A DNA stretch of 48,428 bases from Polytrichum commune (lineage: Eukaryota; Streptophyta; Polytrichopsida; Polytrichales; Polytrichaceae): contig OX485804.1 of NCBI GenBank assembly GCA_950295325.1, positions 53,880,001 to 53,928,428 of the forward strand. The letters are read 5' to 3'. Shown here in pieces: positions 11,546-20,975 of the stretch. The notes under the pieces are model-generated. The model made no database searches. It saw nothing but the letters and a program-made list of their open reading frames with translations, and was not told the origin of the DNA. The position numbers and the translations under genes are program-made. Position 1 is the first letter of the stretch. Each line of letters begins with the position of its first letter.

Positions 11546-11572
11546 AACCCGACCCCCTGTGCGCCCCCCCCC
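11546..11572. repeat. Right terminal inverted repeat
   Basis: CAACCCGACCCCCTGTGCGC followed by a C tract pairs with the left end at 5523. It is followed by TATATA, of which TAT matches the three bases before the left end. Confidence 0.8.
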
Positions 11573-11575
11573 TAT

Positions 11576-12940
11576 ATAGGGGTAAATTGACGTGGTCAAT
11601 CCCCTAGTCGACCGTTATTTTAGAGCCGACATGATAATCGATTTGCAAAATAACAATCGACACATCAGTCTATAGTATAAGGAGAAAAATTTCCAAAAGA
11701 AGAAATTGGAACGCTAGATCTTGTTGGCTACAAGATCTAACCGTTTATATTTTATTTTATTTTGGATTTTTTAAATTATTGGATTGGCAGTCGATTTTTA
11801 GGACAAGCCAAAATAAATTTGAAAAAAATTTGATGGTTAGATCATGTATCTAACAAGATGGTCTAACCGTCTAGATTTTTTATTTTTTGGAATTTCTTAA
11901 ATTTTGTTTTCAGAAAATGGCTACTAGTTGCAGTCGACTAAAGCAATCAAACAAAACATTGGTACAAGAAAAAAAATTACCGCGTTAATTAGTGGACATC
12001 ATGTCCCGACATTATGCACATGATGGCCAAAGGCTGTGTCACGTTCATTTGCACATCCCCGGTTAACAAGCATCATGCTTCTCGGTGCATCAGTTGAGTT
12101 CAACCCTAATCCAAAACAATATGAAGAGAAGGATTTTGATGCTATCATTACAATGGCATTTAGCAAACATGAGTTCACATGCATCTTGCTTCTTGGTGCA
12201 ACAATTGAGTTCAGCCTTAATCCAAGACAAAGGATTCATGTCATGAACTATGGTCAACAAAAGGTAGGCAAGCGACACTCTCTTGAACCAAAGAAGTATG
12301 GCGTTACACATATATGTACTCATCCAAGTGCAAAGAATGTCTACCTAAAAATTTGCTAGGTTGATCTTATACACATGCAAACACCAAGCTTGAGGTCATA
12401 TTTTTGAACTCATCAGAATTGCCCTTCGCATCTCCAAATGAACATTAACTTACATTAGGAGTGATAGACCACGTGTGGCCAACTTGGGACAAGAGACTCA
12501 TGTACCAAAGGGCTACCAAGTATATCCAATCAGAAACAAGAAGTTTAATCTAAATTTGTATGTATATGCAACATAATTAAAGAAGCTAATGAGGGAATCC
12601 AATGCTCGCCAAACTCAAACTAGACATCCTTAGGTGAGCACACATGAGCGCCCACCAGCCAGCCAAGCGGTGGGCGACGGAGATCATCCACCGGTGGATG
12701 GCAACCCTCCCTACGCCGGCTGTGGGAGGCGGAGCGGACCGTCCGCCCCAGCCTGTAAGGGATGGATTCGCCTCCATAAGCCACAACTAATTACACCACT
12801 CATTCCAGGAACTTTCCACAGGAATTACCTTAACCAACTTCTAATAAAAGTGCTCCAGCTCTTTTCCAATGAAGTTTCAGAAGAGTTTGTTCACCCTTAA
12901 ACTCTTACTTATAATTTTTCGCTCTTCCATTTACAAACGC
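11576..12940. other. Non-genic stretch with a dispersed repeat
   Basis: No credible gene. Bases 12072-12116 and 12150-12256 are two diverged copies of the sequence seen at 5170-5280. In reverse translation all share the pattern HDMN.LS.I..ELN.CT.KQ.AC. Around 12635-12765 is an isolated GC-rich patch with a short near-palindrome (ATCCACCGGTGGAT). Bases 11690-11900 contain two AT-rich copies of a GATCTAACCGTCTAGATTTT-like motif. Confidence 0.5.
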
Positions 12941-13324
12941 ATAAGGTAGGGGTGGCAATTTCCGTGCGGGTCCTAAAGTCGACCCCTATGTCGGAAGCAC
13001 CTATCGAGGTGCTTTTACCTAGGTTTACAAAAGCACCTATCAAGGTGCTTTTACCGTTCACAGTGCTGCCAGCATTTCATTGGCTGCCAGCGGTCGGCTT
13101 TAGAAATCCACCCTGTGGATATACCACGTACCCTATGTGCGAGTGTTGGTCACTCTACAAGGTTTCCTTTAAAAATTTGTAGGAAACATGCTGGAAAATT
13201 TTGATTTTTTCATAGTTGCTCTTGCACCAGCTTTGCGGAGCGCTCAAAATTTATAAAAAAATAGTTTCAGCATCCCAACTAGGCACATCTGAAATTTGGA
13301 CGGAAATTGTCACCCCTACCTTAT
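12941..13324. mobile_element. Small inverted-repeat element (ATAAGGTAGGGGTG ends)
   Basis: The left end ATAAGGTAGGGGTGGCAATT is matched by the inverse complement at 13299-13324 with one mismatch over about 25 bases. The interior has two tandem copies of AAGCACCTATCNAGGTGCTT, each itself palindromic. The GGGGTGGCAA-type end resembles hAT non-autonomous elements, but no target-site duplication is visible, so the class is uncertain. Confidence 0.65.
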
Positions 13325-13373
13325 TGAGGGTTTAGTTGGGCACTTCACTTACAAGTTAGGGTTTTTTATTTGT

Positions 13374-14166
13374 ACTATGGAGGAAGGGTTAGGATTTTGG
13401 GGGACCATGGTGCTTGCATCACCTCCATTTTTTGGCACTCCATCACCTTCAAATGATGGGCACGTTGTGGATTTAGGGTCACCACCTATTCTAGCAAGGG
13501 AGTGGACCCATGGAGGTACCGAATACCTAGTAGAGTTGGTAAATAAGTACATGGAAAGTTATGGCACAATAATTTTTAAGCAACAACATTGGGAGAGGAA
13601 GAGAGAATAGGTTGTCAAAGATCATCCGAGCGAGGCACAACGAACTTGGACTCAAGTTCGGGACAAGTGGGACAAGCTCAAGCGGCATTACCACAAGGAA
13701 AAGAAATTGCATAATGTCACGGGTGACATTGCGGGTTTGCAATAGATTTGGTTCAATATGATTGACGAGATTCTTTCAGACACGGCTATGGTTGATAGGG
13801 TGCTTGGTGGTATGGACAATGGTCAGAATGTGAGTATGAAGGACCAACCTCCAAATCAACAGAAGAAAGAATACAGAAGGTTCCAAAAGAGGAACCAAAG
13901 TCCCCTAGAACCAGAGCCTCCAATTTGTTTAGAGTCAAAGGACAACCCGTAAAGAGAAGGAAGTTAGCGAGTCATATGGCGGCCTCCTTGAATCGTTTAT
14001 GCGAATCCACTCTTATAATGGTGGAGTTGAAGTTGGAGGCCACTGTCAAACTCATGAGGACAATAAGAAGTTAGAGTTAGATATGTTTAAATTGACACAG
14101 ACATCATATGAGAGGATGACAAACATTTTTTCTAATGTGCTTCAAGGCTTAAAGAAGGAGTTATAA
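13374..14166 (+). pseudogene. Myb/SANT-like (trihelix) gene remnant
   Basis: An interrupted reading frame shows a trihelix pattern: EYLVELVNKYMESYG, then TWTQVRDKWDKLKRHYHKEK, then a Ser/Pro/Gln-rich stretch. After a frame change it gives KRRKLASHMAASLNRLCEST and LELDMFKLTQTSYERM, ending LQGLKKEL-stop at 14166. Stops interrupt it after ERKRE (13607-13609) and after AGLQ (13743-13745). This is the usual partner of a Harbinger transposase or a plant trihelix family member; the transposase scrap at 15213-15584 on the other strand favours the former. Confidence 0.65.
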
Positions 14167-15212
14167 CAATGTAGCAATTAAATGTCTCCGCTTGCCTATT
14201 GTTTATCTTTATTATGCAATATAACAATATTGTTGTCCTTTTTTATTATAATAAGTTTCGGAAACATAAATAAAATTGTATGGTCAACGTATCGTCTTCT
14301 CATTTATATGACAAATGGCATAAGGTTGTCGTATTATTAACGATATATAAAAACATGACTAATATGAAATTACAAATACATACAATGATTTTAAGCAATG
14401 TACATGGTATAAAAAAATAGCTAATAAACTCAAATGAATACAAAGATTTGCAATAGGTCTTGAAATAAAAGTCCAAATATTTTTGTTTTTGTTTGCCTAA
14501 CGTATGACTTCCTCCTACCTAATTTTACCTAATAACCAAAGTCTTCCCTAAAAATCGGGTGAGGCTCTCTCGGTTATACCGGACACACCCGGCTATCCCA
14601 ATGCATGTATTAGAATGGGCTAACATAAGGTCCATATAGTTTAATCATCAGTTACGAGTGGCAAAAATTTGACATCATAATGCCTTTGATATGACATCAT
14701 TCTCCTTGTCAATTACTACCAAGATTCACGATCCAACACCAAAGGATTGCATGTGAGTTAACTTAATAGCCTCTAATGCCAAATTTTTACTTTAGGTGAC
14801 TTCTTGTTTTTAGAGAACTGTTAAATTTATCATGTGGTTCGTTAAAACCATTATAGAATTGCATTGCATGGTCACAAGACTTATCAACATTTGAATTTTC
14901 ATCGCTCACGTAAAGAGGAAACAAGGTATTAGATATATGTTAAAATTAATAAGTTTGGGTAACTTGGATGGCAAGTCTGTAACATATTTTATGCCTTCAT
15001 GGTATTATGTGGGCCATGGCTAAGATTCTTGAATATTTGATTAGGTATAAGTTTAACTATGCAAGAATTCTAGTAATGGTCCACGTACACAATTGCATGA
15101 AGGCATTGAATAATATTGTGTGATACCTACTTCACATCTTATATATTAACTAATATGTTGTCAATAAGTTTCTTACACTATTTAAATAAATTGACTCGTT
15201 GGTGAGCAAACA
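14167..15212. other. Non-coding stretch between Harbinger-like remnants
   Basis: AT-rich with no supported gene. It includes the partial TGCCCCC-family MITE at 14504-14610. If the two remnants belong to one old element, this is its interior, but no matching ends were found. Confidence 0.4.
14504..14610. mobile_element. Partial copy of the TGCCCCC-ended MITE
   Basis: About 105 bp align with the left 110 bp of the copy at 46514, including ACCAAAGTCTTCCCTAAAAA, CTCTCGGTTATA and CGGCTATCCCAATG. The terminal bases have diverged, and homology stops abruptly after CCCAATGCA. Confidence 0.7.
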
Positions 15213-15584
15213 TTAAGCTATAAGGTAAATGTATCTAATTTGATTTCTTATTTTAATTGAACACTTATTATTGAGTGGTTCATGGTTAGGTGTGCCTTTA
15301 AGAATATATATCAAGAATTTACGAATAATATCAGCTAATCTATTCCCTGTAGGTGCGTGAACATATTTCTCAAATAATTCATCTTGAAAAGAAAATACTC
15401 TACAAACAATAAGTATATACTTTCTAATGTTAGATATAGTTATATCCATAGTTTTACAAGATAAACCTTGAGCCAATTGGTATACAACCAATGACATTTG
15501 TATTTTAATGGGTGCACAAGGCCACATAAACATATTAGCAGTACAACGTAAAAACGGGTCAGCTCTAAAACAAAATATAGTCAA
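15213..15584 (-). pseudogene. Harbinger transposase N-terminal fragment
   Basis: A 123-residue open stretch contains MSLVVYQLAQGLSCKTMD, then a helix-turn-helix-like segment, then YVHAPTGNRLADIIRKF. These match the order of the helical region of DDE_4 transposases, just before the first catalytic Asp (compare ISVEKRVACALFKLMSG in the copy at 9.9 kb). The GALDGTHI core is absent, so it is a fragment. Confidence 0.6.
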
Positions 15585-15803
15585 ATGCTAAAAAACTTGT
15601 TTTATAACTATTTTGTTACTTACAGTCTAACATGTCTAGAGTGGTATGTCATACATTGCCTTATACAACATCGTGATGCACGTTTCGTTTCGGCTCAATC
15701 CACCACAACTGTTGTGGGAAACGCTGCATCTAAGAATATACAACAACAATGGGAAAATATCGAGCCCCAACATTACAATCTAACAAATCCTATGTTGGGC
15801 TAA

Positions 15804-17294
15804 TACGTGCTCTACGAAGTGGAAAAGTCAGAAACACCATCATAAAGGTAAAAAATATTAAAATTATCTTCTCTTCCTTCGTAGCCATGTTGGTTCTAGT
15901 TAGAAAGCAATTCAAATAAGAGTGAGGAGTTGGGCCTTAATGCTCCCATTTATGCTTTAAGTGCCCAAAGCATAACCATTCTTGTAATTGATTTTTTTAA
16001 TTTTTTAATTTAAAAAGTTTTTACCACCCCCCGCAATTTTCAGGCACCGGGGGGGGCAACAAAGGCGGAGGGCAGTGGGCGGTCCTGCCTTGCGTGGTTG
16101 GTCAACCACCTCTTGGTGGATTCCCCCCCCCCCCCCGGCAGCCAACCGCTGGAGGCCACCTAGCTTCCGCTAGGTAGAGGCGGACCTCCACCCATGTGCT
16201 TTGTGCTTTTGTTATCATCACCACCTCCCCAAAGAAAACCAAACACCACACCACCCAAATTGAGCCTACAATTCATTCAACTTGGCAACCCGTTATGGTG
16301 TTCTTATCCATGTTGATAGCTCAAAAGGTTTCCTAAGATATATAGGTTGGATTCCTATTCATTGGTCACACTCATGAAAACATAGATGGATAATTCAATT
16401 ACATGTCCAAATAGCTCAAGATAACAAACATGTTTGTTCATGCTAACCGCATGAATTTTTCATGAAATCATAGTTCCTTTCATTTATTCCAAATTTGATA
16501 AAGGAGGTTGTTGATCTCAAATCATTCATTAAAGGTTATTCTATGGAACTTGTGGGGTTGAAAAAAATGCATATATTCACAATAATAAATGGCCCATGTT
16601 TCAGTACAAAAAATATGCATTTGATTTTAGAATGGTTGCTGCGAAAAAATGGTTTGCATGTAGAAGGACAATAGTCGTGGTTGCCCACAAATTCCCTAAG
16701 GAGAACCACCCTGCTCTCCAAAATTAGGCCTTCTTGAAGCCATGTTATTGTTGGATGTTATGAACATAATGAAGTGGTTGTTGAGGATGCTCATGATGCA
16801 AACCCCAAAGAAGAAGGGATCGGTGGTGGTACAAGGAATTAAAAGTAGGCATGATAAATTAGTCGTAAATTTGATTGAGCTCTCATATTTAACTTTGTTA
16901 GTGTAGATGTTTGTAATGCTTTATGCAAATTGATAAATGTGGTGATGTGTGCAGACAAAGTGCAGGCTATAACAACAAAACTCATAATCCATAATGTCAA
17001 TAATGTAAAGACCCTTTATTGAAATTAATTTAGAGGACTCTATTAGGACTTTGTTGGGACATGGAGTCTTGCCAAAAGCATGTGAAAATCATTCATATAT
17101 ATATAAATTTGTGTGTGTATATGTATGTGTATATTCTATTGTAGGTTTCACATGTTCATTAATGTACTCGTAGTATGCAACACAATGTGATTGTTGATGT
17201 TTGGAATGAACTCTGGGATCTAAGCTCACCTTGTTGAGTGGTGAACATGGGGGGATTGTAAAAACTAACACTTGCGATAAATGTGTTGTTGTAC
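15804..17294. other. Non-genic stretch with a GC-rich, poly-C patch
   Basis: No gene supported. Bases 16023-16195 are abruptly GC-rich with runs of G and of C (C14 near 16122-16135) inside AT-rich surroundings, suggesting inserted foreign repeat DNA. Bases 17093-17135 hold a TA/TG microsatellite. Confidence 0.4.
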
Positions 17295-17385
17295 CGGGCA
17301 TCGGGTCATTGGCATTACGAACGGACACTTTATTCACACCGGCCCCTTGCTAAAAAGGGACCGGAGTTTCTATCTATCTATCTAT
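17295..17385 (+). mobile_element. 5'-truncated SINE, 3' end only
   Basis: About 90 bp nearly identical to the 3' end of the SINE at 45640-46012, from GGGCATCGGGTCATTGRCAT to the (TCTA)n tail. Both contain the self-complementary block CCGGCCCCTTG-loop-AAGGGACCGG. Loss of the 5' part is typical of incomplete reverse transcription. Confidence 0.82.
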
Positions 17386-17510
17386 TGTTGTATCACCATA
17401 ACTTAACCTCAATAGACTAATCAAGATCTTCAAATAGGTGTCACTTTGCCTTCACATAGTAATCGCATGGGCTCCAACAAAAGTTATTGTTGTATACTCC
17501 CTCTCCATTG

Positions 17511-17800
17511 CTCGGGGGGTTCACTCCCTCTTATATTTTGCATACACGTGCGTTCGGGACCTATTTATTGGGGGGGGGGGTTATTTACCTTGCAGAAAAG
17601 ATTATAAGGTGATGGTATTTTACATGTAAAAAGCCTGAAAATATTATATGTGATGGTATTTTACATGTAAACATGTTTCACTATTTTAAAATCCCTTATT
17701 TTACATGTACATTTTTTACAAAATTTATCGACAATGAATATATTGGACCCTATTTTTTATCACACGTTGTTCTACGATTTTCGCCAGTGAACCCCCCGAG
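17511..17800. mobile_element. Short DNA transposon, CTCGGGGGG ends, 8-bp TSD
   Basis: Fifteen bases at each end are perfect inverse copies (CTCGGGGGGTTCACT). The flanking octamers CTCCATTG and CCCCATTG differ by one base. It is non-coding, with a 22-bp unit (GTGATGGTATTTTACATGTA) repeated at a 41-bp spacing and an 11-base G run. A longer relative lies at 28125-29517. The 8-bp duplication fits hAT or some Mutator-like elements; the termini do not look like classical hAT. Confidence 0.82.
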
Positions 17801-17970
17801 CCCCATTGGTAGCTAGAGCTGTGAATGATGACCTGGTGGTCCAACATGAACAACATCGGTTAGGCAAATGATGCACGAGATTAAAAATGATTAGTTTTAG
17901 GTACATAAGTTAAGTTAAGAAAGTAGAAAGTACCATAAAGAGAAGAATATTATGGTGGAGGATACCATGC

Positions 17971-18137
17971 ACAACATTTATTAGGCAGTGTGAGTTTGTT
18001 CACGTGGGACCTAGGAATATAACTATGGGATGCTCCAACCTAGTGCAAAGAGACTTAGAATTTGCACTAGGTTGGGGCATCCCATAGTTATATTCTCAGG
18101 GTCCACATGAACAAACGCACATTGCCTAGTAATGTTA
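17971..18137. repeat. Long near-perfect hairpin (about 79-bp arms, 11-base loop)
   Basis: Arms 17971-18049 and 18061-18137 pair along nearly their whole length (for example ACTATGGGATGCTCCAACCT against AGGTTGGGGCATCCCATAGT). There are scattered single mismatches and the loop is GAGACTTAGAA. No ORF. It could be a foldback MITE or, if transcribed, a source of small RNAs. Confidence 0.88.
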
Positions 18138-18916
18138 TGAGTTAATGCAATACGAAGTTGTCCCTAGGGGATGGAGTGGGGAGTGAGCACACCAGTGCTG
18201 ATGAAAGGGAGAAGAGGATGTATCAATCTTCAATTAGTTGTTAATAATTAGGATTTCACATAAATTTGGATCTATGCATAAATTTTGAATAATTCCAACC
18301 GCCAATGCAACTTACATTAGATTGCAAAACTACACAAATAGGGTGGTTGGCGAACATGAAATACAAACATTCAAAGTTGTGGTTGTTGTGTTGTTGCTTT
18401 CGTTGTCGTTGTTTGTTGATTTTGTCCCCACAAGTGCACATCCCTTTTTAATTTTGGACAAGTGGTTTGTCCAAAATATACTTAAATCTCAATATTGTTT
18501 TCACGTTCCATGACTTGGGTTTACATGTCCATTATATTTTGTGGACCCCTTGAACAAAGTAAGAATATTCGTTAATTATTCACACATTAAGGCTTAACTT
18601 GGAAAATTGGGTGGAGTTGTGCTCCCGGATTACTCGTAGGAATTATTGTTCATCTTAGGAATATTCACAGGTGACATTGTTCATCCCAATATTCCCTGAA
18701 AATCCTATTCATAGCAACACTACATTGAAAATACTGACACTATTCATTATATTCTTACTATTCAAACCGGCACCATCCATTATTCGTACCACTGTCCGTT
18801 TCTTCCTATCTTCTAGGTTTCTTCCCATGAAGGCAACATAGTGGAGGCTCATGTCTAATACTGAATAAAGAATGGAACACAACCATGCAACTATTTAATG
18901 TTATGAAGGATACAAC
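18138..18916. other. Non-genic stretch
   Basis: No supported gene, RNA or transposon end between the hairpin and the next MITE. Confidence 0.4.
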
Positions 18917-18919
18917 TTA

Positions 18920-19474
18920 GGGGCTATTTACACCATGGACCATGCATGCATTCGTCCCAAGGCCTTGTAAAATATGCGATTGGTTGTTGAACTCATCCCG
19001 GGACCACTTCGATTTTCACCAAGGAAAAAATGTCAAAGTGATCATGGAGTTTAAGGTCCCCAAAAGACATATTTTAAGGCCTACATTATCCATTGACATG
19101 GTCTAACGGGTTTTGCAGTGGGAGAGGTAAAAGAGGTGCTTTAATTCTAAAAAAGGCAACGGCTCATGGCAGAGAAATGTTGTTATAAGTGTTTTTAAAT
19201 GAGTTTTTTTATTTTTTATTTTTTATTTTTTTAAAGAAGAGAAGTTGAAGACAAGAGAAGACAAGAGAATGATCAAACTTGATTTTTCATAACTACCTTT
19301 TTGGGGTATTTATTATAAAAAAAACCAGCACATTCACTTGTTGGTGTAAGGTCATTCCTCTCAATCCGCATTTGATTTACACCTAGTGAGGGGCCCATAA
19401 ACTTTGTAAATTGATTTTTCTAAGAAAATCGGACAATGGGAAAAGGCTCGATGGTGCATGGTGTAAATGGGCCC
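18920..19474. mobile_element. Tourist-like MITE, TSD TTA
   Basis: Ends GGGGCTATTTACACCATGGA and the inverse of GCACCATGGTGTAAAT-type right end (GGTGTAAATGGGCCC), flanked by TTA on both sides (18917-18919 and 19475-19477). The 3-bp TWA target and GGGSC start are typical of PIF/Harbinger MITEs. Related elements lie at 39578 and 43749. No ORF. Confidence 0.85.
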
Positions 19475-19477
19475 TTA

Positions 19478-20633
19478 GCCAATGCAACAACAAATAGTTG
19501 TCTCTGAGAGGGATGGAGTGGGGAGCGAGTACAAGTGTGGTGATGAAAGGGAGAATCCCGAGGATGTAACAACCCCGGGAAGGTGGGACAATAACTACCT
19601 CGACAGCTTCACGCTCTCCCTCTCGCCCCGAGGAACAGCTAGCCCGAGCTTCCGGGGCTTCTCCCGGCCTTCATCCCCCTTGTAGATTCCCTCGCAACAG
19701 CCGATTCACCAACACTGCTTTTCTATTCTCACACCAATGCAATGTCGCGGGTACAGCATTTTCTTGCCTCCCTCAATTAGTCTCAGCTCAGACTTGGGAG
19801 CCGCCACCGCACGAATTTCTAAGAAGCTGAGTCATGGGGCCAGCAGAGGCAGGCATCGTCAGTGGCAGTGTGTGTGTATGCACCATATGCACCCCAGGCT
19901 TGTCAGGCTTAATTCCTAGTTGGCTCACGAGCCGCTCACATGTTTGCAGATCTGCAAGGCGATCTTCAGCCGACGAGATGGTTTCTTGGTGTCAATTTAT
20001 CACAAGGTTTTAAATTAGGGCGGGGATCGTACGTGCCTCTTTCGTGAACCTGTAGTAGTAGCCGACCTGGAGTAGTTGCTGCGGGGAGAGTCTGAGACGT
20101 TGTAGCAGATGTCGGGATCACATGTGCGGCTGATACCCAGCTTACGGGAAAAAGGAGAGCTTAGAACCGTGGATGTTGCATGATATAATTATACTCCGCA
20201 GGTGAAGTCCGTCGCATGCCACAGGGCAAGCGGAGGCGGTGGTGGTAATGGAGGATCCTGTATCAATGGATCTCCGCGTGGATACAGCGTAAGCAACTGC
20301 ATGTTGACCACCTCGGTTTAGATGGCTTTGCACTGAACTGATCGGGCAAGTATGATGATGAGAGGTTTATTGTGTAAAAGGAGGTTTGTATCATCACAAG
20401 CAGAATTGCACCTATGTGTAAAGAGGATGTCGATTGCATTAACCTGATGAGTGCAGATTCTCTGTCATCGACGTTTCTCCGGTGGCATTATATTGGATGT
20501 CCCTCAGACATTCATTCTGGCTGGCCTAGTTGTCGATTGTCATGCATGAATGGATTTGGCTCAAATATTACACGCTTGCAAGCTATAGTGGTTTAGAATA
20601 TCTGAGTAGAAGAAAGCCCAGCTCAAAATTCGT
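19478..20633. other. Region upstream of the recognised EDM2 exons
   Basis: It has a higher GC content than its surroundings (19560-20300), so it may include promoter and 5' leader of the EDM2-like gene. I could not find the expected N-terminal domain of EDM2 in any frame. Near 19567, TGTAACAACCCCGGGAAGG resembles an LTR-like start also seen near 33421. Confidence 0.35.
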
Positions 20634-20641
20634 GTAAATAC

Positions 20642-20912
20642 CAGTGTTGTGCGGGTATCGTTTCTTCCGTATACAAGTGGATTAAGGGTATTGAAAGAGA
20701 ACTAGATTCCGACACCCAGCGGGTCATAGTATAGGAAATACTCGTTGCATTGCGCATGGGTATATATATGTGATACTATACATTTTTGCAAATGGTATAT
20801 GTGCAATATCAAGTGGGGATGCATTATGGTGTTGAAGGATATGATACCCACGTAATACCAGCCGGGTTGAATATTTTTTACCCCTAACCTAATTGATACC
20901 CGCACAACATTG
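20642..20912. mobile_element. hAT-type MITE with exact 8-bp TSD
   Basis: Ends CAGTGTTGTGCGGGTATC and (inverse) CAATGTTGTGCGGGTATC, flanked by the identical octamer GTAAATAC at 20634-20641 and 20913-20920. CAGTG starts and 8-bp duplications are diagnostic of hAT. It is 271 bp and non-coding. It ends only about 60 bp before the splice acceptor of the first recognised EDM2 exon. Confidence 0.92.
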
Positions 20913-20975
20913 GTAAATACCTTGCCGATAGAGAAGAACTATAATATGTTCCAAACTTTCACGTTGTGAGTACAG

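Larger units (their letters stand above)
5523..11572. mobile_element. PIF/Harbinger-type DNA transposon carrying a Ulp1-like gene
   Basis: The left end (GGGGGGGCCGCACAGGGGG, then GGGTT repeats) is matched as an inverted copy at the right end (GACCCCCTGTGCGCCCCCC, preceded by CAACCC). The flanking direct repeat is TAT (5520-5522 and 11573-11575), a 3-bp duplication. G-tract length makes the exact edge uncertain by a few bases. Inside are the two hallmark Harbinger genes, a Myb/SANT-like ORF (minus, 5899-6876) and a DDE_4-type transposase (plus, broken, ending 10919). Between them, and also on the plus strand, lies a spliced Ulp1/C48 cysteine-protease gene. A sequence with AATGTGGATTGAGATTT recurs near both ends (about 5653 and 11278) in direct orientation. 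Confidence 0.85.

Noticed and set aside
16536-16721. Minus-strand ORF of 61 codons
   Set aside because: No motif on either strand; possibly old transposon coding sequence, but nothing supports a family.
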